IMG/VR virus record: IMGVR_UViG_3300047551_001654
Coordinates: 1-28,939 of that record
Origin: a virus
Reading direction: 5' to 3' (one strand)
DNA: 28,939 bases
A program made the translations under genes and the position numbers. Shown piece by piece: positions 8,096-16,506 of the stretch; within the stretch, counting starts at the first letter, position 1; each line of letters opens with the position of its first letter. The notes beneath the pieces are model-generated. The model saw only the letters and a list, made by a program, of their open reading frames with translations, made no database searches and was not told the origin of the DNA.

Positions 8096-11022
8096 ATGCG
8101 TGGAACCTCGCTTTCGGAGAAGTAAGCGTGCGTCGCATTGATGATGATATTTGATTGAGTCGTTCCCGTGAACACCAACCGATGCCATATGCTCTTGGCG
8201 GAAGACAAGAACCCTCGCATCGAAAATGTCTTCCGGCTCACAGGCAGGTTGATCAACTTGCTTGATATGGTTGAGTTGTCATCCTGAAGCACGCTCACCG
8301 TACAGTCGGCACCACTCGGTGAATACAAGTCGAAATCAACCTGCGTCATGCGCCCCCTGCCCAGACGGCTCGGGCTGTAGTTGCCTTTCTGCCCATACCC
8401 ACGGGTCTTGAGTTCGTATGTGACATCGGTTGTCGTTGCGGATGGAGTAGCCTTGTCGCCATACACGATAGTCGAGTTGCCACCCTCAAGGTTCAACGTG
8501 TAGATCTGTCCATCCCTCGACCCCGAAAATAGAGTGGTGCGACGCACGTTTCCAAGTGCCAACGCGCTACTGGTTCCAGTACCGGGAGTATCCCACTTGA
8601 CCCATCCACCGAAACGATAGTCGTAAACATGGACTTGCTGGTTGTATCCAGGCCCGATGCCAAACGAATCGGTTGTGCTGTCGTTGAACACGAATGCACG
8701 GTTGTTGTAGAAGACAACTTGGGCATTCGGTGAACGCGAGATCATGTTGGTCTCCACATCACCGGAGAACCACGAGGATACATTCCCGTCGAACTCCATC
8801 ACGCCCAATGGACTCATGTACCAGACTTTGCCATTGACCATGGTGGCCGTGCCGCCGACCATGCCCGAGTCATTGCCCTGCACATACGGTTGCGCCGCGT
8901 AATTCGTCGCGTCGTAACCAGAGATCACCACGATGCTGTACTCGCGAATGGCGAGCATGACCGTGCCCATCGGAACCAACGCCTTGATCTTGTCCCGGTT
9001 GCTGTTGCTGTCCAAGGCGAAAGACGCACCCTTGATTCCGATGTACGGATCATCTGGATCCGGAACCAGAGTTGTGTAAACACCTGTTTCCTGTCCGTCT
9101 TTCATCGCCCACGACACATAGACCGTATTGCCTTTTGCCGCCCACAAACGTCCCTGATGCGCCGCAATGCACGTCAATCCGCTCGGGAACTGGTCACGGC
9201 CTATCTGATATATGGGACGGTCGAACAACGACGCATCGCTGGATGTATCCGTGTAAGTGGATGCGGAAGCAGATGATGTCGCCACTCCTATCAGGCGATA
9301 CCTACCGTCGTCGTACACGCCACCTTCTCGCCAGATCAAGTATTGACCCGTCGTGGCATTTGTGCGGGCAGGAATGGTCAACGTCGCAGTCCTGGCACCT
9401 GCCGTTGTCGTCACGTCCACGGATATCGGTGACCCGCTGCTCTCCGTGCCATCCGTGGTTTCGTATGTGGATACCGTGATGGAAGTCCCATCCCATTCCG
9501 AAAACCGGTATGTGTATGTATAGCCGTTGGATAGATTCCCGCCTTCCTTGATCCCGTTGATCGTCAACAGGTTTGCATCGCCATTCTCCAGTATCCCGGT
9601 GACTACGATGTCTTCAAGGAACTCGATACCCCAACCATCCACATCGGCCAAGACAGCGCTGGAAAACTGAGTCAGATCCGCAACGTACCCGCCGGCTGGA
9701 TCCTTGTACAGCATTCCGCCCTGATACCAAGTCGAACCGCTCTTGAGCAAAAGCCGCATGGCAAGTCCGGACACATCCACGCTTGCGCTCATGTCGAACC
9801 AGGCTTGAGTCTTCCCTGTCCAAACCTGATTTGATATCGCCGTGCTGTAGATGCGAAGTCCAGCCGTGAGAAGCGTTCCATCCCATACCTGAACGGAACC
9901 CTGATTCACAAGCAATGACCCTGCACTTGAGATCAACTTGAACTCTTGCTTAGGAGATAGGAGCGAGACCCGGTTGACGTTGACACCAGCACCACCGGAA
10001 CCCGTGGTCGCATTCGGCGCACCTATACGCAACTTGCAAGACAAGGCGTCGCTGGTGATGTTCCTATGGTCGAACAGCAACCTAACCTTCGTAGGCGTCG
10101 TTGGATTCAAGGCAATCGAGTACTTCGCCGAATCCGTACCGCTGATCATCGTAGTACCGGAGTCCGTATACAGGCGGACCTGAGCCTCCAGAACCTGCGC
10201 CGTATCAACTCCATTCTTGGCCCATGCGTAAGCCTCGAAAACATAGACCTTGGCACCGTTGTTTCCGGATTCATCCGGCACGGTCAAAGCGTTGGTGATC
10301 AAGTACTCCTTGGAGTTCGTTCCACCAAACGAATCCATGATCGCATACTGGAGATTTGCCGAAGTACTGCTTGCGGTACCGATGGACGGTTGTCCGGCAT
10401 CGGCATTCCACGGAGACGCGATCGTCGTACCGGAAGAACCTTCAAAGTTCCTCGCCGTGATCAGGTTTGTAGGAGCATAGCTGCCAGCATCCATCGCGTA
10501 TGGCTGGGAATAGTTGGACAACGTCGTGATGTCCGATACCAGAGTCCCGGCAGCACCAAGAGATACGGATGGCGCAGTCGCAGGCGTCGTAAGACCCGAA
10601 ACGCTGGTGGCATTCTGAAGCGTGATGTTGGTGCCGTTCCAACGGAACATGGCGTTCGTGCCATCGACACAATACAGATAGGAACCAAGGCGCGTGGTCT
10701 GCATCCCGGAAGACGCAACCGTTACCGTACCTGTGACGTTGGTCGCCGTGCTTCCACCTGTGGAAGTAGTCGCATACAACGTATTGTTGCTTGACCAGAA
10801 CAGACGGTGCAGATCATCGACACGGTATGCCGACAGTCCGTAGATCGGATACCCCTGAGCAGTTGTTAGTATGCCCCTCCAACCTGGGCGTAGTTCAAGC
10901 AACCCATCCTCGTTCAGGTATAGATTGCTGATCATGCTGGCATACCCTGGCTCCAACCTCTCGGGAGCCACGCGGGTATTCATTCCGCGCCAACCAAAGT
11001 CGCCTTGGATTGTGCGTTCCAT
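8092..11022 (-). CDS. Large tail protein, P22 gp10/T7 gp12-like nozzle or DNA-stabilisation protein candidate, 976 aa
   Basis: The N-terminus (GMNTR, LEPGYAS, LLELRPGWRG) has the form seen in large podoviral tail proteins, where a short tail-anchoring segment precedes repeated beta blades. Blade-like stretches ending in YCVDGTNAMFRW, LWAAKGNTVYVSW, KVWYMSPLGVMEFDG and QIYTLNLEGG recur through the protein and suggest a beta-propeller core, as in P22 gp10 and T7 gp12. Residues about 170-330 look like an inserted beta-sandwich, carbohydrate-binding-like domain. The gene overlaps the preceding 70-codon gene as TGATG and the following gene as ATGA. The role in closing and stabilising the packaged head or forming the tail nozzle is a family-level inference. 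Confidence 0.75.
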   Translation of the reverse strand: MERTIQGDFGWRGMNTRVAPERLEPGYASMISNLYLNEDGLLELRPGWRGILTTAQGYPIYGLSAYRVDDLHRLFWSSNNTLYATTSTGGSTATNVTGTVTVASSGMQTTRLGSYLYCVDGTNAMFRWNGTNITLQNATSVSGLTTPATAPSVSLGAAGTLVSDITTLSNYSQPYAMDAGSYAPTNLITARNFEGSSGTTIASPWNADAGQPSIGTASSTSANLQYAIMDSFGGTNSKEYLITNALTVPDESGNNGAKVYVFEAYAWAKNGVDTAQVLEAQVRLYTDSGTTMISGTDSAKYSIALNPTTPTKVRLLFDHRNITSDALSCKLRIGAPNATTGSGGAGVNVNRVSLLSPKQEFKLISSAGSLLVNQGSVQVWDGTLLTAGLRIYSTAISNQVWTGKTQAWFDMSASVDVSGLAMRLLLKSGSTWYQGGMLYKDPAGGYVADLTQFSSAVLADVDGWGIEFLEDIVVTGILENGDANLLTINGIKEGGNLSNGYTYTYRFSEWDGTSITVSTYETTDGTESSGSPISVDVTTTAGARTATLTIPARTNATTGQYLIWREGGVYDDGRYRLIGVATSSASASTYTDTSSDASLFDRPIYQIGRDQFPSGLTCIAAHQGRLWAAKGNTVYVSWAMKDGQETGVYTTLVPDPDDPYIGIKGASFALDSNSNRDKIKALVPMGTVMLAIREYSIVVISGYDATNYAAQPYVQGNDSGMVGGTATMVNGKVWYMSPLGVMEFDGNVSSWFSGDVETNMISRSPNAQVVFYNNRAFVFNDSTTDSFGIGPGYNQQVHVYDYRFGGWVKWDTPGTGTSSALALGNVRRTTLFSGSRDGQIYTLNLEGGNSTIVYGDKATPSATTTDVTYELKTRGYGQKGNYSPSRLGRGRMTQVDFDLYSPSGADCTVSVLQDDNSTISSKLINLPVSRKTFSMRGFLSSAKSIWHRLVFTGTTQSNIIINATHAYFSESEVPRI

Positions 11023-11234
11023 CAGATCACCACCGCATACATGGAGTTGAGACGCAAAGCAAAGTTCAGGGTAGGACCGGCAAGGTCGAACGCGGCAACA
11101 TCATCGGCATCGAGCGTATACACGGTCTGATTGCAGATAGCACCAACACGCACGGCCGAGGATGCCAAAGTCTGTACTCGGCTTGTCGCGCACGTTGCAG
11201 GACCGGTGCGATCGTAAGTACCGGAAGGGCGCAT
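11022..11234 (-). CDS. Small hypothetical tail-region protein, 70 aa
   Basis: The ATG at 11234 shares a base with the stop of the adaptor-like gene, and the stop shares a base with the start of the 976-residue tail gene (TGATG at both ends). This double coupling is the main support for the gene. The sequence has no strongly hydrophobic segment and no recognised motif. The C-terminal half (VYTLDADDVAAFDLAGPT) looks beta-rich. A TTG codon just before the ATG could also be read as a start, but the ATG fits the overlap pattern. Confidence 0.65.
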   Translation of the reverse strand: MRPSGTYDRTGPATCATSRVQTLASSAVRVGAICNQTVYTLDADDVAAFDLAGPTLNFALRLNSMYAVVI

Positions 11235-12037
11235 CAATCAGCCCTCATGCCACTTAGCGGTCCGCTGGGAGGCGCCTGATACATACCACCCGGTTGACGC
11301 CATCGCTGATCCAAGGCAAGCCACAACCGCGTGGATTCCTGCACCAGTTGCTCTTCCCAAATACGGGCACGTTCCACCAAGGAAGCATCGTGGTAGTTCC
11401 GCTTGGCGATCATGCACGCAACGTATCGAGGAACCAGATAAAGCAAATCCGCAGAAGGAGCCACCGCGGTTTCTGTGACGGTATCACCGGTTCCATCTCC
11501 AAGGCGGAGTGGATACCCGGCACCATACACGGCAATGTTGCCGTTTGCGCTCGGCTTGCGATACAAGCCAATCTGCGTCCGGCTCTGATGGAACCAATGC
11601 GTAGGCGTTCCTGCCGTCGCTGATTCAAAGCCAGGATCGTATCGACGTAGAGCCGTGACAGAGGCGTGTGTGAGTTGCGTGTTGTCCCAAAGCACCGCTT
11701 CAGGTGCCCACATCTCGCGCATACCCGCCGTATCCATATCCAGTTCAAATACGGATACATAGTTCGTGTTGGCGGATAGGTTCGTCGTGGACACAAGGCA
11801 CGGGATGAACAAGCACGTCCTGCAAAGCCATTCAATGGCTTCATTGGACAACTTGTACACATAGTTTGTAGTGCTGATGCTTTCCGTACCACTACCATTC
11901 CCAACAGCTGCGGCTTGACTATCGGTCGCTTCGGCAAGAAGCCAAAGCGCACGGTCCAAAAGACTGGCGGCAGTTGTAGGCTCACCGGTGGTGGTGGCCG
12001 CCGGCCCTAGATATGGTGGGTAGATTGATAGAGGCAT
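11234..12037 (-). CDS. Head-tail adaptor/connector-like protein 2, 267 aa
   Basis: The N-terminal helical part (LLDRALWLLAEATD, LSNEAIEWLCRTCLF) is followed by a beta-rich middle containing FELDMDTAGMREMW. A long C-terminal helix pair (LYLVPRYVACMIAKRNYHD, VERARIWEEQLVQEST) follows, then a Gly/Pro tail. This layout, with N-terminal helices, a beta domain and then helices holding a Tyr-rich cluster, is that of podoviral connector and tail-adaptor proteins (P22 gp4 and T7 gp11 type). The 223-residue protein at 15486-16157 has the same layout, so the genome may carry two diverged adaptors. Coupled as TGATG to both neighbours. Confidence 0.65.
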   Translation of the reverse strand: MPLSIYPPYLGPAATTTGEPTTAASLLDRALWLLAEATDSQAAAVGNGSGTESISTTNYVYKLSNEAIEWLCRTCLFIPCLVSTTNLSANTNYVSVFELDMDTAGMREMWAPEAVLWDNTQLTHASVTALRRYDPGFESATAGTPTHWFHQSRTQIGLYRKPSANGNIAVYGAGYPLRLGDGTGDTVTETAVAPSADLLYLVPRYVACMIAKRNYHDASLVERARIWEEQLVQESTRLWLALDQRWRQPGGMYQAPPSGPLSGMRAD

Positions 12038-13560
12038 CAGATTTCCTGAACCGTCAAACGGTCATTTCCATCCACGGATTGCGTGATCTGCAATGTCGTT
12101 GTATCGCCAACCATACCGAATTCAAGCACGCCAGGAGTTGCCGTCTCGCCACCTATTCCGACAATCGCCGTGATCATCCGTTTCAGACCGGTGGTCTGAG
12201 CGGCATTCAATTGCCAAGCACCTGCTCCGCTTGACGGTGCTTGCTCCAGCGAGTTGGTTGTGTATCTGAAGTCAACGCCATCTGCTTCAATCATGTTGTG
12301 CAGCCGGCCTAGAATATTCCCAACATCTCCAGCAGCGTAGGTTGTGGTGCTTGTCGCCTCGGTAAGGACTCCCTGGGCAATCTCAGTCACGGCATCCGTA
12401 GCAAGAGCATTGGCATCAATGGCTCCTGCGGAAAAGTCTCCAGCGGATATGACCGCGGGTTGCAGTTCGTGAATGTCTGCGGCGACATGATTGGATCCAG
12501 TTACGGATACATCCGCCTGAGTTGATGCGCCACGCAACACGCGCCGCCCGAACGTCGTGTTGCCATAAGTTCCACCGGCGTATGGCGTGTCCTTGTCTGC
12601 TCCCCAAACCGCATCGGCAATCGAATTTGCGGTTGGAGGCGTAGTGGTCAAACTGTATCCAGTTTTGTCGTTGTTCGTGCCAACAGTAACCGCTCCACCA
12701 GCGGTGATCGCAAGGCTGGAGAAGTTACTGGGGAACGCCTGCGTGAGCGAGTACCCAGTTTTGTCCGAGACCGTACCGGCCGTGACCGCGCCTCCTGCCG
12801 TGATGGCAAGGCTGGAGAAGTTACTCGGGAACGCCTGAGTAAGCGAATACCCGGTCTTGTCCGACACCGTGCCAGCCGTCACCGCGCCCCCACCGGTGAT
12901 CGCAAGGCTGGAGAAGTTCGTCGGGAATGCCTGCGTCAGCGAATACCCCGTTTTGTCCGATACGGTCCCGGCGGTAACCGCTCCGCCACCATTGATGGCG
13001 AGCGATGAGAAGTTCGTCGGGAATGCCTGCGTCAGCGAGTACCCGGTCTTGTCGTTGTTGGTCGCCACCGTGACCTGTCCGGTCGCGTTGCCGGTCGGCA
13101 GCGCACCGCTGGTGCCCTGCGCCACGTTGGGAATCGCCGTGAGGCCGAGCCGCACGGTATCGAGCAGATCAACCGCGATCAGCTGGAATTCAGCGAACAC
13201 CGGCGCGACACCGGTGCATTGGATCGAGACCAGCAGTTGAGTCGAGTTGGAGACGTTGAACCGCGCATCAGCGATCTGGATCTCATACACGCCGGGGAAG
13301 TTCGTTGCATCGACCTCCTTGAATCGGCATTTACCGGCGGTCGGCGCGGCGAACGTGCCGAGCGTCGTGATGGTCTCGACGTTGGAAGCCGCGGAGGTGT
13401 AGGTCGTCGCGGTCGCCTCCAGATCGGCGATGGTCGAGATGATGAGGCCGCTCGATGCGTTGGTCAATCCGGTCTTGCCTGCGCCGGTTGTGACGGCCGA
13501 ATCCTGAAGGAACACGCGGAGGATATTACTGGTGGTTCCCCGCTTGAGTATCTCTTTCAT
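12037..13560 (-). CDS. Repeat-containing tail appendage/fibre-like protein, 507 aa
   Basis: Residues 1-165 are a beta-rich head with segments such as GVYEIQIADARFNV and QLLVSIQCTG, resembling the upper baseplate or fibre-anchor domains found at the start of phage appendage proteins. Residues about 170-305 are four 32-residue tandem repeats plus a partial fifth (DKTGYSLTQAF, then NFSSLAI and GGGAVTAGTVS). The C-terminal part (about 310-507) begins with IADAVWGADKDTPYAG and continues through helical and beta stretches to a VLEFGMVGDTTTLQI segment. No enzyme motif is seen. A fibre or receptor-contact role is inferred from repeats and position. An AGAGG ribosome site lies 5 bases before the ATG. 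Confidence 0.72.
   Translation of the reverse strand: MKEILKRGTTSNILRVFLQDSAVTTGAGKTGLTNASSGLIISTIADLEATATTYTSAASNVETITTLGTFAAPTAGKCRFKEVDATNFPGVYEIQIADARFNVSNSTQLLVSIQCTGVAPVFAEFQLIAVDLLDTVRLGLTAIPNVAQGTSGALPTGNATGQVTVATNNDKTGYSLTQAFPTNFSSLAINGGGAVTAGTVSDKTGYSLTQAFPTNFSSLAITGGGAVTAGTVSDKTGYSLTQAFPSNFSSLAITAGGAVTAGTVSDKTGYSLTQAFPSNFSSLAITAGGAVTVGTNNDKTGYSLTTTPPTANSIADAVWGADKDTPYAGGTYGNTTFGRRVLRGASTQADVSVTGSNHVAADIHELQPAVISAGDFSAGAIDANALATDAVTEIAQGVLTEATSTTTYAAGDVGNILGRLHNMIEADGVDFRYTTNSLEQAPSSGAGAWQLNAAQTTGLKRMITAIVGIGGETATPGVLEFGMVGDTTTLQITQSVDGNDRLTVQEI
12646..13053 (-). repeat. Tandem 96-bp repeat, four full copies plus a partial fifth
   Basis: The sequence around GAGAAGTT recurs at 12719, 12815, 12911 and 13007, exactly 96 bases apart, encoding the 32-residue unit of the 507-residue appendage protein. 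Neighbouring copies differ at scattered, mostly synonymous positions (TCC/TCG, GTT/GTC). The protein repeat is thus conserved more strictly than the DNA, which implies selection on the unit and not a very recent slippage. Confidence 0.92.
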
Positions 13561-13561
13561 G

Positions 13562-14650
13562 TCAGCCTCTCATGCCTCCAGCCGTGCCGGGATGGACCAA
13601 CAAACCGCCGCCACCGCCCGTGAATGCCGTCGTCTTGATCAGCAGGCTGACCATCGGCAACCGCGTGTTGTTCGTGAATGACCACGCGCCAGTCGTTTGC
13701 CGTTCCGCGTACCGGATCGTTTCCGTTGATATTGCGCTCAGATCACCGTTGGTCGGCAACGTGGCATAGGATGGTTGGCAAGCGTTCGCCGCAGACGATG
13801 TCGCCTTTTGGCCGAGAATATATTCCGTCCCGGTATTTAGCGTCGCGAGCGTGGAATCCTCAAACAGGATTTCCACTCCGTTCGTGGCAAAACGGGATAT
13901 CTGGTCCGTATCGACGGCCACCGTCTGTAATGCCGTCGTGTTGTTGTAGAGCACCACGTTGAACGTACCGCTGGCGGACGCGATGTTGTTCGTCAGCCTG
14001 ACGCCAGCAACCTGATACGTCGAAAAACTCGATGAATTGATGGTGAATGCAAGGCCAATTTCGTCTGGGTTAGATGTATTGGTCAACGCAGGAGCAGAGA
14101 ATGTTTGATACGGATTGCCGTATGTTTTGGTTGATGAGCGCACAAAAAACGGTATCTGCTCAAATGCTGTGGACTTATTGGCATTAATGAATTTGTATGG
14201 CCGAACAAATCCCCTGCGCCAATCCTGAATCGATGTGCTGATAGCGGCGAGGTTGGATGCATTCCAAGTTCCGACCGCCTGTGGTTTGAGGTATAGGCAA
14301 ACGAGTTGCCCTCTAGTGACCGTGACACCGCTCGGCAGCGTGTTGACGATGAATGTGTTGTTGTTCCCCGATGCCCAGCCGGTGTAGTCAACGTAGTTTG
14401 TCGCACCGCCCAGATAGGTGCCGTCGTTTAGCCCGGTAGTCGCCGAAACGCCCTGCAATCCAACGCGCAATGTACCCGGCGTACCGGTGATCGAACTTTG
14501 CCTGAATGCAACCGCGGTAATCGTCGCCGCCTCGGGCATCTGAAATACGATGCCGATATCGTTCGTCGTCGAGTTCATTGTCTGCGAACCGAACGTAATG
14601 TTCGTTGCGCACAATTGTTCCCAAGGTGGAAACAAAAACAAATAAGACAT
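13562..14650 (-). CDS. Putative tail appendage protein, beta-sandwich type, 362 aa
   Basis: The protein begins MSYLFLFPPWEQL and then shows two similar beta-rich halves. Residues 15-140 and 185-345 each have the pattern of a hydrophobic core strand, an Asn/Thr-rich loop and a TAVAF or VAGVRL strand, as in Ig- or carbohydrate-binding-like modules. The final 20 residues are Gly-rich (TGGGGGLL, then HPGTAGG). No catalytic motif is visible. It sits next to the repeat-containing appendage gene, separated by 1 base. Base composition is lower in GC than in the neighbouring part of that gene. A surface-exposed structural role is likely but not proven. Confidence 0.68.
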   Translation of the reverse strand: MSYLFLFPPWEQLCATNITFGSQTMNSTTNDIGIVFQMPEAATITAVAFRQSSITGTPGTLRVGLQGVSATTGLNDGTYLGGATNYVDYTGWASGNNNTFIVNTLPSGVTVTRGQLVCLYLKPQAVGTWNASNLAAISTSIQDWRRGFVRPYKFINANKSTAFEQIPFFVRSSTKTYGNPYQTFSAPALTNTSNPDEIGLAFTINSSSFSTYQVAGVRLTNNIASASGTFNVVLYNNTTALQTVAVDTDQISRFATNGVEILFEDSTLATLNTGTEYILGQKATSSAANACQPSYATLPTNGDLSAISTETIRYAERQTTGAWSFTNNTRLPMVSLLIKTTAFTGGGGGLLVHPGTAGGMRG

Positions 14651-14904
14651 CAGGCCACCGTCAGCACGTTTCCATTGGCGTCATCGACGTTCAGCGTCAC
14701 GGTGACATTCGCCATGCCGTGCACCGTTTTGCAGACTGCTATCTGCACCATGTTCGCTCGCATCTGGAGTTCTATTGCTGAATCCAGACACCATGATTCC
14801 TCCGCGGCGGCATCGGGAAATACAACGCCGCTTCCGTCATCGAATTGATACTGGATCGCACCAGCCGCATCAACCGTGCGCGACACAACCTGAATGCTGA
14901 CCAT
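14650..14904 (-). CDS. Small hypothetical structural-region protein, 84 aa
   Basis: TGATG overlaps at both ends support the reading frame. The protein starts with a beta hairpin (VSIQVVSRTVDAAG, then IQYQFDDGSGVVF), passes through a helix with CLDSAIELQM and ends in a VTVTLNVDDANGNVL hairpin. I do not recognise the family. It resembles small phage proteins built around a FDDGS/FPD beta unit. The neighbours are an exported small protein and an appendage protein. Confidence 0.65.
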   Translation of the reverse strand: MVSIQVVSRTVDAAGAIQYQFDDGSGVVFPDAAAEESWCLDSAIELQMRANMVQIAVCKTVHGMANVTVTLNVDDANGNVLTVA

Positions 14905-15161
14905 CAGCGTCCCGCCTTAAGCGCGAAGAGCGGCTCCGTCTTATCGGCGCGGGTGAAGAACCCGACCAGCGCGGAAATCCACGCCGGAATCAGCGCGTTG
15001 ACGCTGTTCACCATCGCGTGTTCAAACCGCGCCGTGATCTCCTCGAAACCGGCCTCCGGTGGCACGGGTTGTGCGAATGCGGACTGCATGGCCGGAGTCG
15101 ATACCGCGATCGTCGTGATGACCATCAGCGTCGCCAAGCGCTTGATCGAGATGTTTTTCAT
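14904..15161 (-). CDS. Small exported protein with signal peptide, 85 aa
   Basis: I chose the ATG at 15161 because it overlaps the stop of the 37-residue gene as ATGA and follows a GGGGA/GAGG-type ribosome site. The N-terminus is a textbook Sec signal peptide: a basic KNISIKR stretch, a hydrophobic LATLMVITTIAV core and a likely cleavage after AFA near residue 30. The mature part has an amphipathic to hydrophobic helix (ALIPAWISALVGFF) near residue 60. The gene lies in a run of three small membrane or exported genes, which makes a lysis-related or envelope-interacting role possible. No homologous family is recognised. Confidence 0.7.
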   Translation of the reverse strand: MKNISIKRLATLMVITTIAVSTPAMQSAFAQPVPPEAGFEEITARFEHAMVNSVNALIPAWISALVGFFTRADKTEPLFALKAGR

Positions 15162-15271
15162 TCCCCGCCTCTCAACACGGAAGCCAGCAAGGTGAGCAGC
15201 ATATAGGCGGAAAATCCGCACCCGATCAATATCCCGATTTTGACGATCCATTCGATGATTCGTTCCTTCAT
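15158..15271 (-). CDS. Very small single-span membrane protein, 37 aa
   Basis: Read from the sequence: ATG at 15271 overlaps the previous stop as ATGA, and its own TGA overlaps the next ATG in the same way. The product starts MKERIIEWIVK and has one hydrophobic span of about 20 residues (IGILIGCGFSAYMLLTLLA), with positive charges on both sides. Double coupling and the clean transmembrane profile make a real gene likely despite its size. It may be a holin-like or lysis-accessory peptide, which is inference only. Confidence 0.65.
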   Translation of the reverse strand: MKERIIEWIVKIGILIGCGFSAYMLLTLLASVLRGGE

Positions 15272-15483
15272 CGGTGTTCCTCATGACGCAGTATCAATTG
15301 GAGGATGTTTCGCACCTCGGACTCAAGCGAATCAAGGCGCCGCCCGTGATCTTTGAGCGTCGCCGCGGTGCCGGTGATCTCCTGTTCCATTTTGTACATC
15401 ATGTGGATGAGCTTACCGACACCGCCGGCGATCGCCAAAACCGCCATAAGTACAACAGCCGCCCAGCCGGAATCAATAGTCAT
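15268..15483 (-). CDS. Small membrane protein with N-terminal span and coiled coil, 71 aa
   Basis: Residues 7-30 form one hydrophobic segment (WAAVVLMAVLAIAGGVGKLI). Residues 32-66 are a heptad-rich coiled coil (MEQEITGTAATLKDHG, LESEVRNILQLIL). This organisation is seen in small phage hemolysin XhlA-like and Rz-like membrane proteins that accompany holins. It heads the group of three tiny envelope-related genes. The start lies 2 bases after the TAG of the adaptor-like gene. The lysis role is a hypothesis, since no endolysin is present in the window. Confidence 0.68.
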   Translation of the reverse strand: MTIDSGWAAVVLMAVLAIAGGVGKLIHMMYKMEQEITGTAATLKDHGRRLDSLESEVRNILQLILRHEEHR

Positions 15484-15485
15484 GG

Positions 15486-16157
15486 CTAGTACTTCCTCAC
15501 CGTGTAATCTTTCGCAGATCTAGCCAGATACAAACCGGCCTTCGCCTCCACGTCGCCCATCAAAGTCCGGAACTGCCTCCGGAAAGTCTCTGCCGCCGGA
15601 TATTCACGGGCTATCTCAGCACGCTTGCAGAGAACATGATAGACAACGGCATCATGTGCCCATACCGGTAGCGGACACTCATCATTATCGGTATTGGCTT
15701 GCGCGACTCCACCTGAATCGTATACCCAATACTCGCCAGGTTGACAGTAACCTTCGATCATCAACGCCGCGCTGCGCGTGACAGAAGGCGTCGGAGCCAA
15801 CACGATCTGATTCCCACCTCGGAACCCTACATGGGAAATAGGATCAGCGGCTGAGTCAAAACGAAACTGGTCAAAGTTATCGTCGTGACTACGCATGGTG
15901 CGAAGTCTTGACCAGTTCCCCGACGAATCCTTGAAGAACACCGCTACCGGGCGGTAGACATCCGGAGCGCAGTACACCTGCGTGTTAGCGGTCACATCCA
16001 GATAACGGATGTCCTCATGGCAATCTGACTGACGCGCCACTTCGTTTGTGGCATCCTTGATAAGGGAGTCCAATGCGAACGGGTCATCCCATCCCAGGGT
16101 GCCCGGTGATTCAGGATAGTACATCCTGACACGTTGCTTGATCTCCCCTCGCGTCAT
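15486..16157 (-). CDS. Head-tail adaptor/connector-like protein 1, 223 aa
   Basis: The ATG at 16157 follows the stop of the DUF6496-like gene by one base. A longer in-frame start would overlap that gene. The N-terminus has a helix (MTRGEIKQRVRMYY) and a LIKDATNEVARQSD helix. A beta domain with LDVTANTQVYCAPD and an IEGYCQPGEYW segment follows. The C-terminal helices contain WAHDAVVYHVLCKRAEIARE and FRRQFRTLMGD. This is the P22 gp4/T7 gp11-like adaptor layout, and its place soon after the capsid block agrees. Role: link between the portal ring and the tail. The exact family is not certain. Confidence 0.7.
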   Translation of the reverse strand: MTRGEIKQRVRMYYPESPGTLGWDDPFALDSLIKDATNEVARQSDCHEDIRYLDVTANTQVYCAPDVYRPVAVFFKDSSGNWSRLRTMRSHDDNFDQFRFDSAADPISHVGFRGGNQIVLAPTPSVTRSAALMIEGYCQPGEYWVYDSGGVAQANTDNDECPLPVWAHDAVVYHVLCKRAEIAREYPAAETFRRQFRTLMGDVEAKAGLYLARSAKDYTVRKY

Positions 16158-16158
16158 G

Positions 16159-16329
16159 TCACTTGCCCTTGGCCTTCTTCTTCGCCATTCCGGCTTCGGA
16201 CAACGCGATGGCGATGGCCTGCTTGCGAGACGTGACCTTGGCACCGGAGGAAGACTTGAGTCCACCTTCCTTGTATTCGTGCATCACCTTCTCGACCTTC
16301 TTCTCGGCCTTGGTAGGTTTCTTCATCAT
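16159..16329 (-). CDS. DUF6496-like small basic protein, 56 aa
   Basis: Found by direct translation. The start is coupled as TGATG to the preceding small gene. The sequence is Lys-rich with the recognisable core KKVEKVMHEYKEGGLKS, then a Ser/Gly turn, then VTSRKQAIAIALSEAGM and a KKK tail. This matches what I know as the DUF6496 family, small proteins common in environmental phages and some bacteria. Function is unknown, and DNA binding is plausible from the charge. An ORF of 67 codons in another frame over this region is a shadow. Confidence 0.8.
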   Translation of the reverse strand: MMKKPTKAEKKVEKVMHEYKEGGLKSSSGAKVTSRKQAIAIALSEAGMAKKKAKGK

Positions 16330-16490
16330 CACTTGCCTCGCTTCGTTCCGAGTTCACGCTTGAGTTTCGCTATCTCAAGTTTCAGTTTCTGAACCTCAAG
16401 TTTGGACTCTTGCGCTTCCATTTTCTTCTCGGACTTGGATTCCTTGCCGTGCATCATACCGTTGCCGTTCATGGAACAAGACTTACGCAT
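16329..16490 (-). CDS. Small Lys/Glu-rich coiled-coil protein, 53 aa
   Basis: An excellent GGAGG ribosome site lies 5 bases before the ATG at 16490, just downstream of the intrinsic terminator. The product begins MRKSCSMNGNGMMHG and then forms a charged heptad helix (KLEVQKLKLEIAKLKREL). The stop overlaps the next start as TGATG. The gene is not recognisable by family. The strong ribosome site suggests real expression from transcripts that pass or start after the terminator. Confidence 0.68.
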   Translation of the reverse strand: MRKSCSMNGNGMMHGKESKSEKKMEAQESKLEVQKLKLEIAKLKRELGTKRGK

Positions 16491-16506
16491 TATAGCCTCC
16501 AGATGA

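Noticed and set aside
8096-8188. 31-residue N-terminal extension of the 138-residue protein
   Set aside because: It is entirely inside the 976-residue tail gene. The ATGA overlap at 8095 is the better start.
12646-13053. Possible CRISPR-like array
   Set aside because: The 96-base units are contiguous, in frame and coding, with no spacer structure.
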